Positions 1 through 7,478 of a stretch of DNA of 7,580 nt are shown in pieces; the stretch's first letter is position 1; every line of letters starts with the position of its first letter. The notes under the pieces were generated by a model. The model was not told the DNA's origin and ran no database searches. It saw only the letters and a program-made list of their open reading frames with translations. Source of the DNA: an uncultured Verrucomicrobiales bacterium. GTDB lineage: Bacteria; Verrucomicrobiota; Verrucomicrobiia; Verrucomicrobiales; Akkermansiaceae. Location: assembly GCA_937885815.1 (NCBI GenBank), contig CALABM010000148.1:1-7580 (forward strand). The letters run 5' to 3'. Both the position numbers and the translations under genes were made by a program.

Positions 1-2686
1 CACCGGTTGTCAGTTCAATGCTGCCACCCGTGGCCTTTACTCGGGTTTCATCGTTCACTGTCAGATGGCCGCTCGTGATGTTAACCAGAGCGTTGGCGCC
101 CAGGGCGTGAATGGCATCGGAAGCTACGGTCACATCACTCTGCAGCCAGAAGGTGCTGTAATCAACCTCGCCACCAGTGGAGGCCGTGCCGTCTGAGTTC
201 AATTTCAGCGTTTCATCGCCAAACTTGATAGTGGCACCGCCATCAATGGTGCTACCATCGGCAATCTCTGCCACCATATAGGCTGTTTTGGTAAAGCCGC
301 TCAGGCCATCAGCGCCGATATAGGTAGCATCTTCATCCGTAATCAGGCTGCTCACTATGAATGTACCGCTCAGCACCAGCGAGCCGCTGTTGTTCAGTTT
401 TCCATCCAGAGCAAAATTATTACCCACCAGTGTGTTGCTGCCGCTCAAAGCCGCAGACAGCGTACCGGCAGAGGCATTGATGGTAGCGCCTGATATGGTG
501 CCGTTCAGAGTGCCGGCAGTCAGAATAATGTTGCCTGTAGAGGTGTTCACTCCGGCATCCGTGTCTACCGTAAGCGTGCCTCCTGTCTGATTTATCGCCA
601 CGGTGCCGCTATACCCATTGTCGTTGGCCTTCTGGTAAATGGCTGAGGTTGTGGCACCATCTTCACCCGTCAGCAAGTATTCGCTCCAAGTGATACCGCC
701 GCCAGTTGTAGCATAACCATCCGATCCAAGCGTCAGATTAAGCGAGCCATGCTTCACCCCTGTTCCTGCAGCTATGGTAAGATTGCCGCCACTAATAAGC
801 TGTACCGTATATGCATCAGCCTGATAGAAACCGCTGGCTCCGCTCTGATTATTCACATCGATGCGCGTGGCATTCGTTGTAACCAGTTGCAGCGCGGAGG
901 CATTGAAACTACCGCTGATGCTCACATTACCGTTCACGTTCAGAACACCAGCCAGCTGGTAATTATCGCCTGTCACAGCACCGCCTGTAATGCTTACTGT
1001 ACCCAATGAGCCATTTTTCAGTGTCAGAGCAGTATCTGTAAGCTCGCCATTCAGTACGCCTCCATCCAGTACCACCGTGCCGCCCGTAGCAGTCACAGGT
1101 TTGGTTACGGCATCCACCGTCAGCGTACCAGCCTGCACGGAAATTGAGGTAAGGGCATCACCCGCATCGGCAATTATTTCGCTCACACTGGCTTTGTCAT
1201 TGATTCCGTTAAGGAGGTAGTGTGTATAATCAACATCGCCGCCATAACTGGCCTTGCCATTCGCTCCCAGTATCAAGGTGCCGGTGGCATCCTTGTGAGT
1301 GATTGTCACTCCTCCATCAATGGTGTTACCTGTGCCATGGGTCAGCTGAACCGACATCTGCGCAGACTGAGCAAAGCCGCTCGCTCCGCTGTTGCCATTC
1401 ACATCTACGAATGTGGAGGCTTGCTCTTCTACCAAGGAAAGAGCATCTGCCTTGATAGTGCCGCTGAGTACTAACGTGCCGTTGTTGGCAATTACAGCAT
1501 CAAGTGCAAAGTTGCCGATACCTTCCAGCGTGTTACTACCGGTAAGAGTGCTTGCAATACTGCCACCAGTGGCTTTGATATCCACCCCGCTGAGGCTACT
1601 GTCAGCCCCCAACTTACCACCGGCTTCCAGTATGATGAGGCCATCGGTAGCTGTCAGTAGTCCGGCCGTATCTGTTCCTACTGTCAGCGTACCGCCTTCC
1701 ATGTGGATGCCGGTCAGTTTACTCCCCGCAGCATCCTTGATTGCCTGCACATCCGCCACACCGGTTCCAATCAGCAGGTATTCATCAAGGTGAACATCGC
1801 CACCATAAGTTGCTCGCCCATCACTCCCCAGCACCAGAGTGCCGGTAGCAAATTCGTGATATATCGTAGCTCCGGCATTCACCGTGGTGCCACCATTGAC
1901 AATCTGTACCCATTCCAAGGCGTCCTTGGCAAAGCCGCTGGCGCCGCTATTGCCATTCACATCCACACGGGTGGCCGCCACAATATTCAGGTTACTCTGG
2001 GCAGCAATCGCGCCGCTGATGCTCAGCGTACCGCTATTGCTGATGGCTTGGCTCAGTGCCAATTCTACACCGGAATCAATAATCAGACTGCTGATGCCAC
2101 TGGTAACCAGCTGGCCGGAACCAAGAGCATTGGTGTGCGCAAGCGAGAGGCTGCCACCGTTAAGTATTACGCCGCCGGTGTGACTGTTGTTGCCACTCAG
2201 AGTGACAGTGCCGCTCGCCAGTACGCTGGTACTTCCGCTCAGCGTGGCAGCAATTTCACCGGCTTGGGCTATTAGCATACCGCCACTCATGGCGCCGCCT
2301 GCCTTCACGCCGCTGCTCACCGTCACTGTGCCGCCCGTTGCTGCAAGTGCCTCAGTCGCGGCATCCACCAGCAGAGTACCTCCGCTCATCTCAATGGAGG
2401 AGAGGGTGCTATCTGCAGGCACATCTTTCAGTATTTCGCTTACCGATACGGCGTGCGCCCCGCTTATCACATATTTTGTGAAATCCATCGCAGCTCCGGC
2501 TGTAGCAAGACCATTCTCACCCAGCACAAGAGTGAAACCCGTAGGCAGACCGCTATGCACAAGCTGCGCACCGGATGCCAGCACTTTGCCGCCATTCACC
2601 ACCTGCAGGGTATATCCCTCAGCTCGGGCAAAACCACTATCGCCGACATTGCCGTTTACATCGATATGAGTAGTTTCAAGCTTTGT
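1..2686 (-). repeat. Five tandem ~182-residue modules (last one cut by window edge)
   Basis: Each module opens with a signature: HIDVNGNVGDSGF (1105), RVDVNGNSGASGF (1338), FVDVNGNSGASGF (1524), RIDVNNQSGASGF (1706) and the degenerate YIGADGLSGF (1887). Spacings are 233, 186, 182 and about 182 residues. Within a module the order is signature, V.L..G.TIDGG, GTL.LG.DG.A.YGGDV.....YLL.G, an A-rich helix-like stretch, GGTLTVD, TGG.I.L, L.GSNTL.G...L, and N.GTLVLSGT. Approximate DNA spans are 1991-2686, 1430-1990, 881-1429, 341-880 and 1-340. Copies differ at many positions, so they are old duplications rather than recent copies. I do not recognise the module as a named domain. Confidence 0.8.
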
Positions 2687-5600
2687 CAGGTTACCAATGC
2701 CGCTCACATCAACCTTGCCACTCAAGGTAAGCACGCCTGCAGCTGCATTGCTGATGGCTGATTTCAGCGTAAGCGAGCCGCCATCCTGCACAAGAATACT
2801 GCTGGTTCCTGCCGTTGTCAGGGCATTCGACACCCCTTCCGCCGCAATCTCAAGCGTGGCATTCGCCAGACTCACCACCCCGCTACCTAGCGCCGTGGCG
2901 GTTCCTGCCACCACCGTGCCGCCCAGTATGGTGGTGCCTCCGGTGTAAGCATTTTCTGTATTAATGATTAGTTCGCCTTCGCCCTTTTTGGTAAGAGACA
3001 TACTCCCCATGAGCCTGCCGCCCACTGTCTCGTCTGCATTCCAAGTGTAGTCCTCGGCGCTGTCCACCAGCACGCTATCAGGTGCGATATCGCCCACCAG
3101 CGTCACCGTGTCGGCCCCCTCATCACCAAACACCACCTGTACGCCATCCACATAGGCATAATCCACCTCATCCTGTTCCCAGTTCAGAGAGGTGCTGTTC
3201 CACATGCCATTCTGTGCTTCGTTCGTCCATGTGGCAATCAACAGCGAGGGCGGCGTGATGCTGCCGCCATCTCCCGTACCGGGCGTTCCGTTGTAATTCA
3301 GATAAAGCGTGTTATCTTTCCACTCCAAGTCATCAAAGGTGACCACATAGCCATCCAGACCATTCACCGTCACATTACTTGATGTCCAGAGCGCTTCATC
3401 GGCAATGGAAGTCACCGTCATCAGCTTGTACAGACCAGCCTCGGCTGTCTCATCGTTGAAGGAGATGTTCAATGTCAATGCTCCTTCCTGCGCAAAAGTA
3501 CCATTCAAAGTGAGATTAGATACTCCCATCTGGTCTGCCACCACATGGAACGTCAACGCTGAGCCCTGTTGCATCTCTAGGGAAGAAGCCGTGATTTTGT
3601 TCATCCCTGACAGTTCCAGACATGACCCTATCTGGAATTGGATATTACTGTCTGAGTGGGTCAATTTACCATGATTCAACCAGACTGTGGGCATCGACTC
3701 TCCTGAAACAGATGAGTGAATAACCATACCCTTACCTGTATAGTTACCCTCATATTCAATGCGAAGACGACCATCATAGAGGTGAGTCATTCCACCTGTT
3801 GTTGCAGTTTGAGTAATCAGTCGGATATCTCCTGTCTGGGCCAACTCTTCACACTTACTATTCAACAGAACCTCTCCTGCTGCATAAAAAGCATCGTAAA
3901 AAGCTATTGTTTTTCCCTGTCTTGATGAGAGAATTAATTTTCCGGTCGCATCATGCTGATAAACAGAATCGCTTGTTTGCGTCGTATTGTACAGCGTATT
4001 GTTTCCTTTGAACGTTACATTCCCGTTATTTTGTATGGTTATATTAGCGGCATAGATGGCACCGCCGAGACTTTTCTTGCCATACTCACTACCTGATTTG
4101 AAAGGAATCGTAATGGCTGAATTATTGAGAAAATCGACATCTCCGTTACCTATAAAAGAAACATTCGTCGCTTTCACGGCGCCGCCAAAGGCTTGGCGAT
4201 ACCCATAACCACCCGCTAATTCTCCAAACCCTTTTGCATAGTTACCCTCAAATACAACATCAGAATTATCAGAGAATGAAATATCCGTTCCACAGAGAGC
4301 GCCGCCATTGGCTATCACCGCCTGTGAGTAATTATTATTAAATGACACCTCGGATTTATTCTCCTTTACATTAATAATGGAAGAATAAATAGCTCCACCA
4401 TAGGTATATGCAGCCTCACCACCATTAGACCCCGTCCCATTGAAGCCGATTATATGATTCCCATTAAATGAAACTTTGTCTTTGTTGGCATTAATAGTTA
4501 CTCTATCAGCTTTTAATGCACCTCCATAAAAATGATCCACCCATTTATGTCCCCATATTGACCCAGAATTATCAAAAAAGCTGTACGCCTCGGAATATGT
4601 TCTATTATTGTTGAACTCTACCTCTCCATTGGACTTAATTGCTATCTCACCACCAGTATATAATGCGCCACCACTGCTAACACCAGGAATACTTTCTGTT
4701 CCAACATAATTATTGGAAAACACTATTTTCGTATTATCTTCTAATATAATGGAACTTGAATTAGTTATACCGATGGCTCCACCATTAATGTTTAAACTAT
4801 CCAAGCTGGAATGAGAAGACTTTACGTTATTATTATCAAACAAAACGTCCGTATTATTCTGTATATGTACAAGCCCCTGTGATAAAATTGCACCACCATA
4901 TAACGGAGTACCAGCTGATTCCGTGGTAGTCGACACATTACCGCTAAACACAACTGTTTCATTTCCTGTAATTATTGTGCCAGCTTTTGAATAAATAGCT
5001 CCACCGCCGGATTTTCTATTTGCAACATTAGAAGAAAACTCTAGATATTCATTGTTATGCAAATCGACCGTCGTTCCTTCATTCGCCCAGATAGCGCCTC
5101 CTGAAAGGGCTTCATTGCTTACAAATTGCACCTTTCCTTTGTTATTAGCAATTTCGAGAGTTCCCCCAAATACTTTTATAGCACCGCCTTCACCTCCGGA
5201 AGATCCATCACTAATTGCCTCATTACCCTGAAACAAAATATCCGTATTGCCAGACAGAGTCAGAGTGCGAGCACCTACATAAATACCGCCTGAAGAATAG
5301 CCGGTATTATTAGTTATTTTCAGTGAATCATTTCCAGAAAAAAGCGTATCCGAGTGAGTGTATATAACAGATGAGGCGCGATATGGTGTATTTTTGTCAA
5401 AAATTACTTCAGCATTATTCTCAAAAGACAAAATGCCACCAGAACCATATATCACATTTCCTCCAAATGAAGCTCCCGTATTACCAGAGAACTTAACACA
5501 TTCATTGTCTCTGAATGTAATATTTTTGCCGCTAACAACTGCTGAATCGTTACTATTAGAAGTAACTGTTATCCGGTCAAATAGAACAGTGCCAAGATAA

Positions 5601-5980
5601 GCGAAGGTAAGAGTCTCGTCACTTGATACTCTTAAAAACGTAGGCGCTGTAGTTGTTGTCTTCGAGTTTGAAAATGTAATAGACGCTAATTCATCCTCAC
5701 TCTTGCTGGTGACAAACCAGGAACCAGCTGAACTTGTCATGAATTGACTCGTTAGCGAATCAAACACTATATCTCCAGACAGAAGGAAAGCCACATCCTC
5801 ATCCTTTTTACAATATTGTGAAATATCGTCAGTAGCATCAACTTCGACTTGATTATTAATAAAAGCATCCGGAATAGTGATTACAGTTGGTGCTGTATAA
5901 ACAGCAAACGCGGAAAACGGAGTAGCTACCATCAACGCGATGATAGCACGGAACAGGCGAACAGGGAGATGAAGTTTCAT
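1..5980 (-). CDS. Giant Pmp-like / autotransporter-type surface protein, C-terminus beyond window
   Basis: The frame reads from ATG at 5980 to the left edge with no stop (1,993 codons), so the protein is larger still. Order by residue: signal peptide 1-26; short lead-in to about 150; Pmp-like region 154-660 with 19 FxxN and 11 GGA[ILV] motifs; middle region about 674-900 starting near IAFYDAF; Gly/Pro-containing linker around 900-912; W/N-rich stretch 917-990; beta-strand repeat 994-1033; five tandem modules from about 1099 onward. Composition is rich in Gly, Ser, Thr, Asn and Val with few Cys, as expected of a secreted beta-helix. Families with these repeats are outer-membrane or surface proteins acting in adhesion. 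A C-terminal beta-barrel or other anchor would be expected but is not in view. The start is chosen because the signal peptide follows at once. No Shine-Dalgarno is seen. The function as adhesin is inferred; substrate unknown. Confidence 0.9.
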   Translation of the reverse strand, partial: MKLHLPVRLFRAIIALMVATPFSAFAVYTAPTVITIPDAFINNQVEVDATDDISQYCKKDEDVAFLLSGDIVFDSLTSQFMTSSAGSWFVTSKSEDELASITFSNSKTTTTAPTFLRVSSDETLTFAYLGTVLFDRITVTSNSNDSAVVSGKNITFRDNECVKFSGNTGASFGGNVIYGSGGILSFENNAEVIFDKNTPYRASSVIYTHSDTLFSGNDSLKITNNTGYSSGGIYVGARTLTLSGNTDILFQGNEAISDGSSGGEGGAIKVFGGTLEIANNKGKVQFVSNEALSGGAIWANEGTTVDLHNNEYLEFSSNVANRKSGGGAIYSKAGTIITGNETVVFSGNVSTTTESAGTPLYGGAILSQGLVHIQNNTDVLFDNNNVKSSHSSLDSLNINGGAIGITNSSSIILEDNTKIVFSNNYVGTESIPGVSSGGALYTGGEIAIKSNGEVEFNNNRTYSEAYSFFDNSGSIWGHKWVDHFYGGALKADRVTINANKDKVSFNGNHIIGFNGTGSNGGEAAYTYGGAIYSSIINVKENKSEVSFNNNYSQAVIANGGALCGTDISFSDNSDVVFEGNYAKGFGELAGGYGYRQAFGGAVKATNVSFIGNGDVDFLNNSAITIPFKSGSEYGKKSLGGAIYAANITIQNNGNVTFKGNNTLYNTTQTSDSVYQHDATGKLILSSRQGKTIAFYDAFYAAGEVLLNSKCEELAQTGDIRLITQTATTGGMTHLYDGRLRIEYEGNYTGKGMVIHSSVSGESMPTVWLNHGKLTHSDSNIQFQIGSCLELSGMNKITASSLEMQQGSALTFHVVADQMGVSNLTLNGTFAQEGALTLNISFNDETAEAGLYKLMTVTSIADEALWTSSNVTVNGLDGYVVTFDDLEWKDNTLYLNYNGTPGTGDGGSITPPSLLIATWTNEAQNGMWNSTSLNWEQDEVDYAYVDGVQVVFGDEGADTVTLVGDIAPDSVLVDSAEDYTWNADETVGGRLMGSMSLTKKGEGELIINTENAYTGGTTILGGTVVAGTATALGSGVVSLANATLEIAAEGVSNALTTAGTSSILVQDGGSLTLKSAISNAAAGVLTLSGKVDVSGIGNLTKLETTHIDVNGNVGDSGFARAEGYTLQVVNGGKVLASGAQLVHSGLPTGFTLVLGENGLATAGAAMDFTKYVISGAHAVSVSEILKDVPADSTLSSIEMSGGTLLVDAATEALAATGGTVTVSSGVKAGGAMSGGMLIAQAGEIAATLSGSTSVLASGTVTLSGNNSHTGGVILNGGSLSLAHTNALGSGQLVTSGISSLIIDSGVELALSQAISNSGTLSISGAIAAQSNLNIVAATRVDVNGNSGASGFAKDALEWVQIVNGGTTVNAGATIYHEFATGTLVLGSDGRATYGGDVHLDEYLLIGTGVADVQAIKDAAGSKLTGIHMEGGTLTVGTDTAGLLTATDGLIILEAGGKLGADSSLSGVDIKATGGSIASTLTGSNTLEGIGNFALDAVIANNGTLVLSGTIKADALSLVEEQASTFVDVNGNSGASGFAQSAQMSVQLTHGTGNTIDGGVTITHKDATGTLILGANGKASYGGDVDYTHYLLNGINDKASVSEIIADAGDALTSISVQAGTLTVDAVTKPVTATGGTVVLDGGVLNGELTDTALTLKNGSLGTVSITGGAVTGDNYQLAGVLNVNGNVSISGSFNASALQLVTTNATRIDVNNQSGASGFYQADAYTVQLISGGNLTIAAGTGVKHGSLNLTLGSDGYATTGGGITWSEYLLTGEDGATTSAIYQKANDNGYSGTVAINQTGGTLTVDTDAGVNTSTGNIILTAGTLNGTISGATINASAGTLSAALSGSNTLVGNNFALDGKLNNSGSLVLSGTFIVSSLITDEDATYIGADGLSGFTKTAYMVAEIADGSTIDGGATIKFGDETLKLNSDGTASTGGEVDYSTFWLQSDVTVASDAIHALGANALVNITSGHLTVNDETRVKATGGSIELTTG
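2102..2209 (-). repeat. Second beta-strand repeat, inserted in tandem module 1
   Basis: Residues 1258-1293 read TVTLSGNNSHTGGVIL, then a G-S-L strand and NALGSG, a second recognisable PATR unit. It lies inside the first tandem module and is absent from the later ones, which accounts for the first module being about 47 residues longer. Confidence 0.7.
2882..3001 (-). repeat. Autotransporter-associated beta-strand repeat (first copy)
   Basis: Residues 994-1033 read L.K.GEGELIINTENAYTGGT, then a GGT strand and ALGSG. This matches the general form L.K.G.G.L.L...N.YTGGT.I..G.L of passenger-associated transport repeats (PATR). Upstream residues 917-990, with W-N...G.W...NW spacing and VTLVGDIAPDSVLV, are typical of the segment preceding such repeats in large verrucomicrobial and planctomycete surface proteins. 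In other families PATR copies mark the passenger of type V secretion substrates. Confidence 0.75.
3281..3961 (-). other. Middle region after the Pmp-like repeats
   Basis: Residues 674-900 contain no FxxN or GGA repeats. The region opens GKLILSS then IAFYDAF (692-698), which resembles the I.FYDP. segment at the matching place in chlamydial Pmps. It continues with beta-rich text such as SNLTLNGTFAQEGALTLNIS (822-841). Position and motif suggest an equivalent of the Pmp middle domain. The match is by eye from a short motif, so the domain assignment is tentative. Confidence 0.45.
4001..5521 (-). repeat. Pmp-like FxxN / GGA[ILV] repeat region inside the giant CDS
   Basis: Residues 154-660. FxxN occurs at 156, 164, 186, 194, 214, 250, 286, 315, 345, 381, 421, 456, 505, 547, 569, 577, 609, 617 and 657. 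GGA[ILV] occurs at 265, 294, 326, 362, 400, 437, 486, 528, 559, 599 and 639. From about residue 250 the two alternate every 30-45 residues, usually as GGAI, a strand, a short Asn turn, then V.F.N. This is the defining pattern of chlamydial Pmp repeats, whose passengers fold as beta-helices and act as adhesins. The DNA here is A+T-rich (18 G+C in the 60 bases from 4741), unlike the repeats farther along the gene. Confidence 0.85.
5903..5980 (-). other. Sec-type signal peptide of the giant surface protein
   Basis: Residues 1-26 show a basic start (K2, H4, R8, R11), a hydrophobic core (AIIALMVA, residues 12-19) and a signal peptidase I-like site after AFA (residues 24-26), with mature protein beginning VYTAP. 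The MKLHLP opening is, from memory, common in Akkermansia repeat-rich exported proteins; that taxonomic link is recalled rather than checked. Confidence 0.85.
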
Positions 5981-6000
5981 ATAATAAAAAGGAGATATGT
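5981..6000 (-). other. 20-bp junction between the SIR2-like and giant-protein genes
   Basis: The SIR2-like stop (TAA, 6001-6003) is followed after only 20 bases by the giant gene's ATG. On the coding strand the junction is pyrimidine- and A/T-rich (TCTCCTTTTTATTAT before ATG) and has no Shine-Dalgarno; GGAG is present only on the opposite strand. The spacing favours one transcript, with either re-initiation or Shine-Dalgarno-independent initiation at the second gene. No terminator hairpin is visible. Confidence 0.5.
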
Positions 6001-7314
6001 TTAGAGTTTTGAGGATTTGGAAGTTGATATTTTGATAATCAGCGATTCGAATTCGTCGATGGATTCCACAGGAATCAGGTTACAAACGGCATAAAGTTCC
6101 GCTGCGGTTGATGAGTTCTGGTGACAGCTGTACAAGATACCCTCGGCATAGTTGAGGTAAAAATCATAGCCTTTATCACTGTTTCGGAAAGCAGCTCCGG
6201 GCATCTTGGAAATACCCTCCATGATGGATTTCACCGGCACAGTCCACATATAGGAACGGCGTTCAATCTCACAGTAAAAACACCAGATATCAACCAATTC
6301 CCGCTTTGCATCCGGCAGAGCCACCTTGCAGAAGTGGGGGTATTTGCAGGATACCGTGTAAGCGGTAGTAAGATTACGGCCGCGGCTTTCGAGAAAAGCA
6401 TGCTTCTGCACGCCCATCACGATACTATCGCCATGATCAAAGCGGATTTTCCCCATAATCATTTTCATGCGGGCATAAACCTGCAACCATGCCGAACCAT
6501 AATCAGGAGTACCATCGGCCGCAATCGGCACAGGAATCAGCATCGGCTGAGTGGCATAACTACCCAACACTTCCGCAAGGCGACGCTGTTTCTTTTCATT
6601 CTCAGTCGTATAGAACAAATAGATATAAAAACGATTCTGAAGCTCGGAGAAATGCGGCTGCTTCTGCAATTTCTCAAAGCGTCTCTCCAGAGCATACCAT
6701 ATCAGACTCTCCTCCGGCTCAAACGAAAAACCGCATACATGCATCTCGTGCTCACAAAATGAGGTCAGCCATTCTGGTTCCGGTTCTGCAGCGATAGTTT
6801 TCTGAAGAATATCACGATACGATTTCAAGGACATTACTACCTTCTCATTCTGCAATGCATCGCCATGAAGATGCCAGACAGAAATGACATCATTTAACTT
6901 ATAATGGCTAGGAGTTTCCTTGTTTTCTTCAGGCTTGAAGCCTGGCTGTATGGCGCGCTCCATGGCGAAGTCATAATTGGTGGTCATGACTTTAGAAAAC
7001 TGCTTCTGCTTAACCAGATCCGCCAACAATTGATGCACAAAAGTCGGAGCAAGCTCCTTCACATCATCCAACCACTTTTTCCATGCATCGGATGCTGTTA
7101 TTGACATGTCCCGAAAATTGAGAATACGCTGCAAACGCAGTCCATATGAAAGGTGATTACTTTCCGAATCCCACGGAACTGTACGGAATGACTCAGGCAC
7201 CACCTTGTCTTCAAGGCACTTCAATGCCTTGCACCAAGAATAGTCTTCATTTCGCCCGGCAATACGATTGATACCATTTCCCAAAAACAGTATCCTATTC
7301 ACCCCATCTCCCAT
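6001..7314 (-). CDS. SIR2-like (SIR2_2 type) NAD-binding domain protein, 437 aa
   Basis: The N-terminus reads ILFLGNGINR (8-17), the glycine-rich Rossmann turn of SIR2-like proteins in the GNGINR form, followed by YSW (25-27). Further motifs in family order are VMTTNYDFAMERA (109-121, Asn113 in the catalytic-type TTNYD), VWHLHGDA (146-153, His148 and His150), and CGFSFEPEESLIWYALERR (194-212), the usual late GFS..E..L motif. SIR2-like proteins of this type include NAD+-cleaving effectors of phage defence (for example ThsA, DSR and SIR2-HerA systems); activity here is inferred. Residues about 290-437 are a C-terminal region I do not recognise, a possible sensor or partner-binding part. No signal peptide or membrane segment is seen, so it should be cytoplasmic. 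ATG at 7314 is used because GGA lies about six bases upstream; GTG at codon 5 is an alternative. No HerA, TIR or Argonaute partner is in view. Confidence 0.85.
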   Translation of the reverse strand: MGDGVNRILFLGNGINRIAGRNEDYSWCKALKCLEDKVVPESFRTVPWDSESNHLSYGLRLQRILNFRDMSITASDAWKKWLDDVKELAPTFVHQLLADLVKQKQFSKVMTTNYDFAMERAIQPGFKPEENKETPSHYKLNDVISVWHLHGDALQNEKVVMSLKSYRDILQKTIAAEPEPEWLTSFCEHEMHVCGFSFEPEESLIWYALERRFEKLQKQPHFSELQNRFYIYLFYTTENEKKQRRLAEVLGSYATQPMLIPVPIAADGTPDYGSAWLQVYARMKMIMGKIRFDHGDSIVMGVQKHAFLESRGRNLTTAYTVSCKYPHFCKVALPDAKRELVDIWCFYCEIERRSYMWTVPVKSIMEGISKMPGAAFRNSDKGYDFYLNYAEGILYSCHQNSSTAAELYAVCNLIPVESIDEFESLIIKISTSKSSKL

Positions 7315-7323
7315 AACAATTCC

Positions 7324-7352
7324 AGTCTACGCTTTCAGAAACCGTAAGTCAA
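7324..7352 (-). promoter_or_regulatory. Possible promoter for the SIR2-like gene
   Basis: On the minus strand TTGACT (7347-7352) is followed after exactly 17 bases by TAGACT (7324-7329), a good -35 and a 4/6 -10. Transcription would start only a few bases before the ATG at 7314, giving an almost leaderless message. The left arm of the inverted repeat fills nearly all of the -35/-10 spacer, so anything bound there would block it. Confidence 0.3.
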
Positions 7353-7478
7353 GCACAAGTTATGTATTGATCCAAAATAAATCTTTCACGCCAACGGGCG
7401 ATTGCAGTCATTGTGCATCTATAATTTTTACTGGTTTATAATGAAGAGATAGAATACTATTTCATACGGTTTCTGAAA
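7333..7478. repeat. Perfect 14-bp inverted repeat flanking 118 bp
   Basis: TTTCAGAAACCGTA at 7333-7346 is matched by its exact reverse complement TACGGTTTCTGAAA at 7465-7478. The next base on either side of each arm does not extend the match. The arms enclose 7347-7464, lying wholly between the two divergent genes. By rough calculation a chance 14-bp match in a region this size is expected about 4 in 100,000 times. It could be a site-specific inversion pair or two operator copies. Confidence 0.85.
7427..7455 (+). promoter_or_regulatory. Possible promoter for the rightward gene, inside the inverted repeat
   Basis: TTTACT (7427-7432, 4/6 to TTGACA) and TAGAAT (7450-7455, 5/6 to TATAAT) are separated by 17 bases. 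Transcription would begin near 7462, leaving a leader of roughly 28 bases before ATG at 7490. TATAAT boxes also occur at 7420 and 7437 but lack a -35 at proper spacing. The element is fully contained in the 118-bp segment between the inverted repeat arms. Confidence 0.35.

Noticed and set aside
1703..2275. 190-residue plus-strand open frame
   Set aside because: It lies opposite the tandem modules of the giant minus-strand gene, which has a continuous, repeat-consistent frame there. The plus-strand product lacks family motifs and is explained by the G+C-rich codon pattern.
2187..2669. 160-residue plus-strand open frame rich in Pro, Ser and Val
   Set aside because: Its composition is the mirror image of Gly/Thr/Ser-rich repeat codons on the minus strand; it is not an independent gene.
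1..2686. The regular repeats as a CRISPR array or direct DNA repeats
   Set aside because: The period is about 550 bp, copies are diverged at the DNA level, and all encode in-frame protein modules.
1602..5170. Short C-runs (for example near 1605 and 5163) as slippage-type phase-variation tracts
   Set aside because: The runs are only about five bases, too short to be likely slippage switches, and the frame is intact through all of them.
5990..6035. Plus-strand AAGGAG followed by ATG at 5997 and a 12-codon frame
   Set aside because: The spacing to the ATG is only two bases, the peptide is tiny, and it overlaps the SIR2-like gene's 3' end in antisense.
6121..6762. 213-residue plus-strand open frame
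   Set aside because: It is antisense to the SIR2-like gene, whose motifs are intact along the whole length; the antisense translation shows no recognisable domain.
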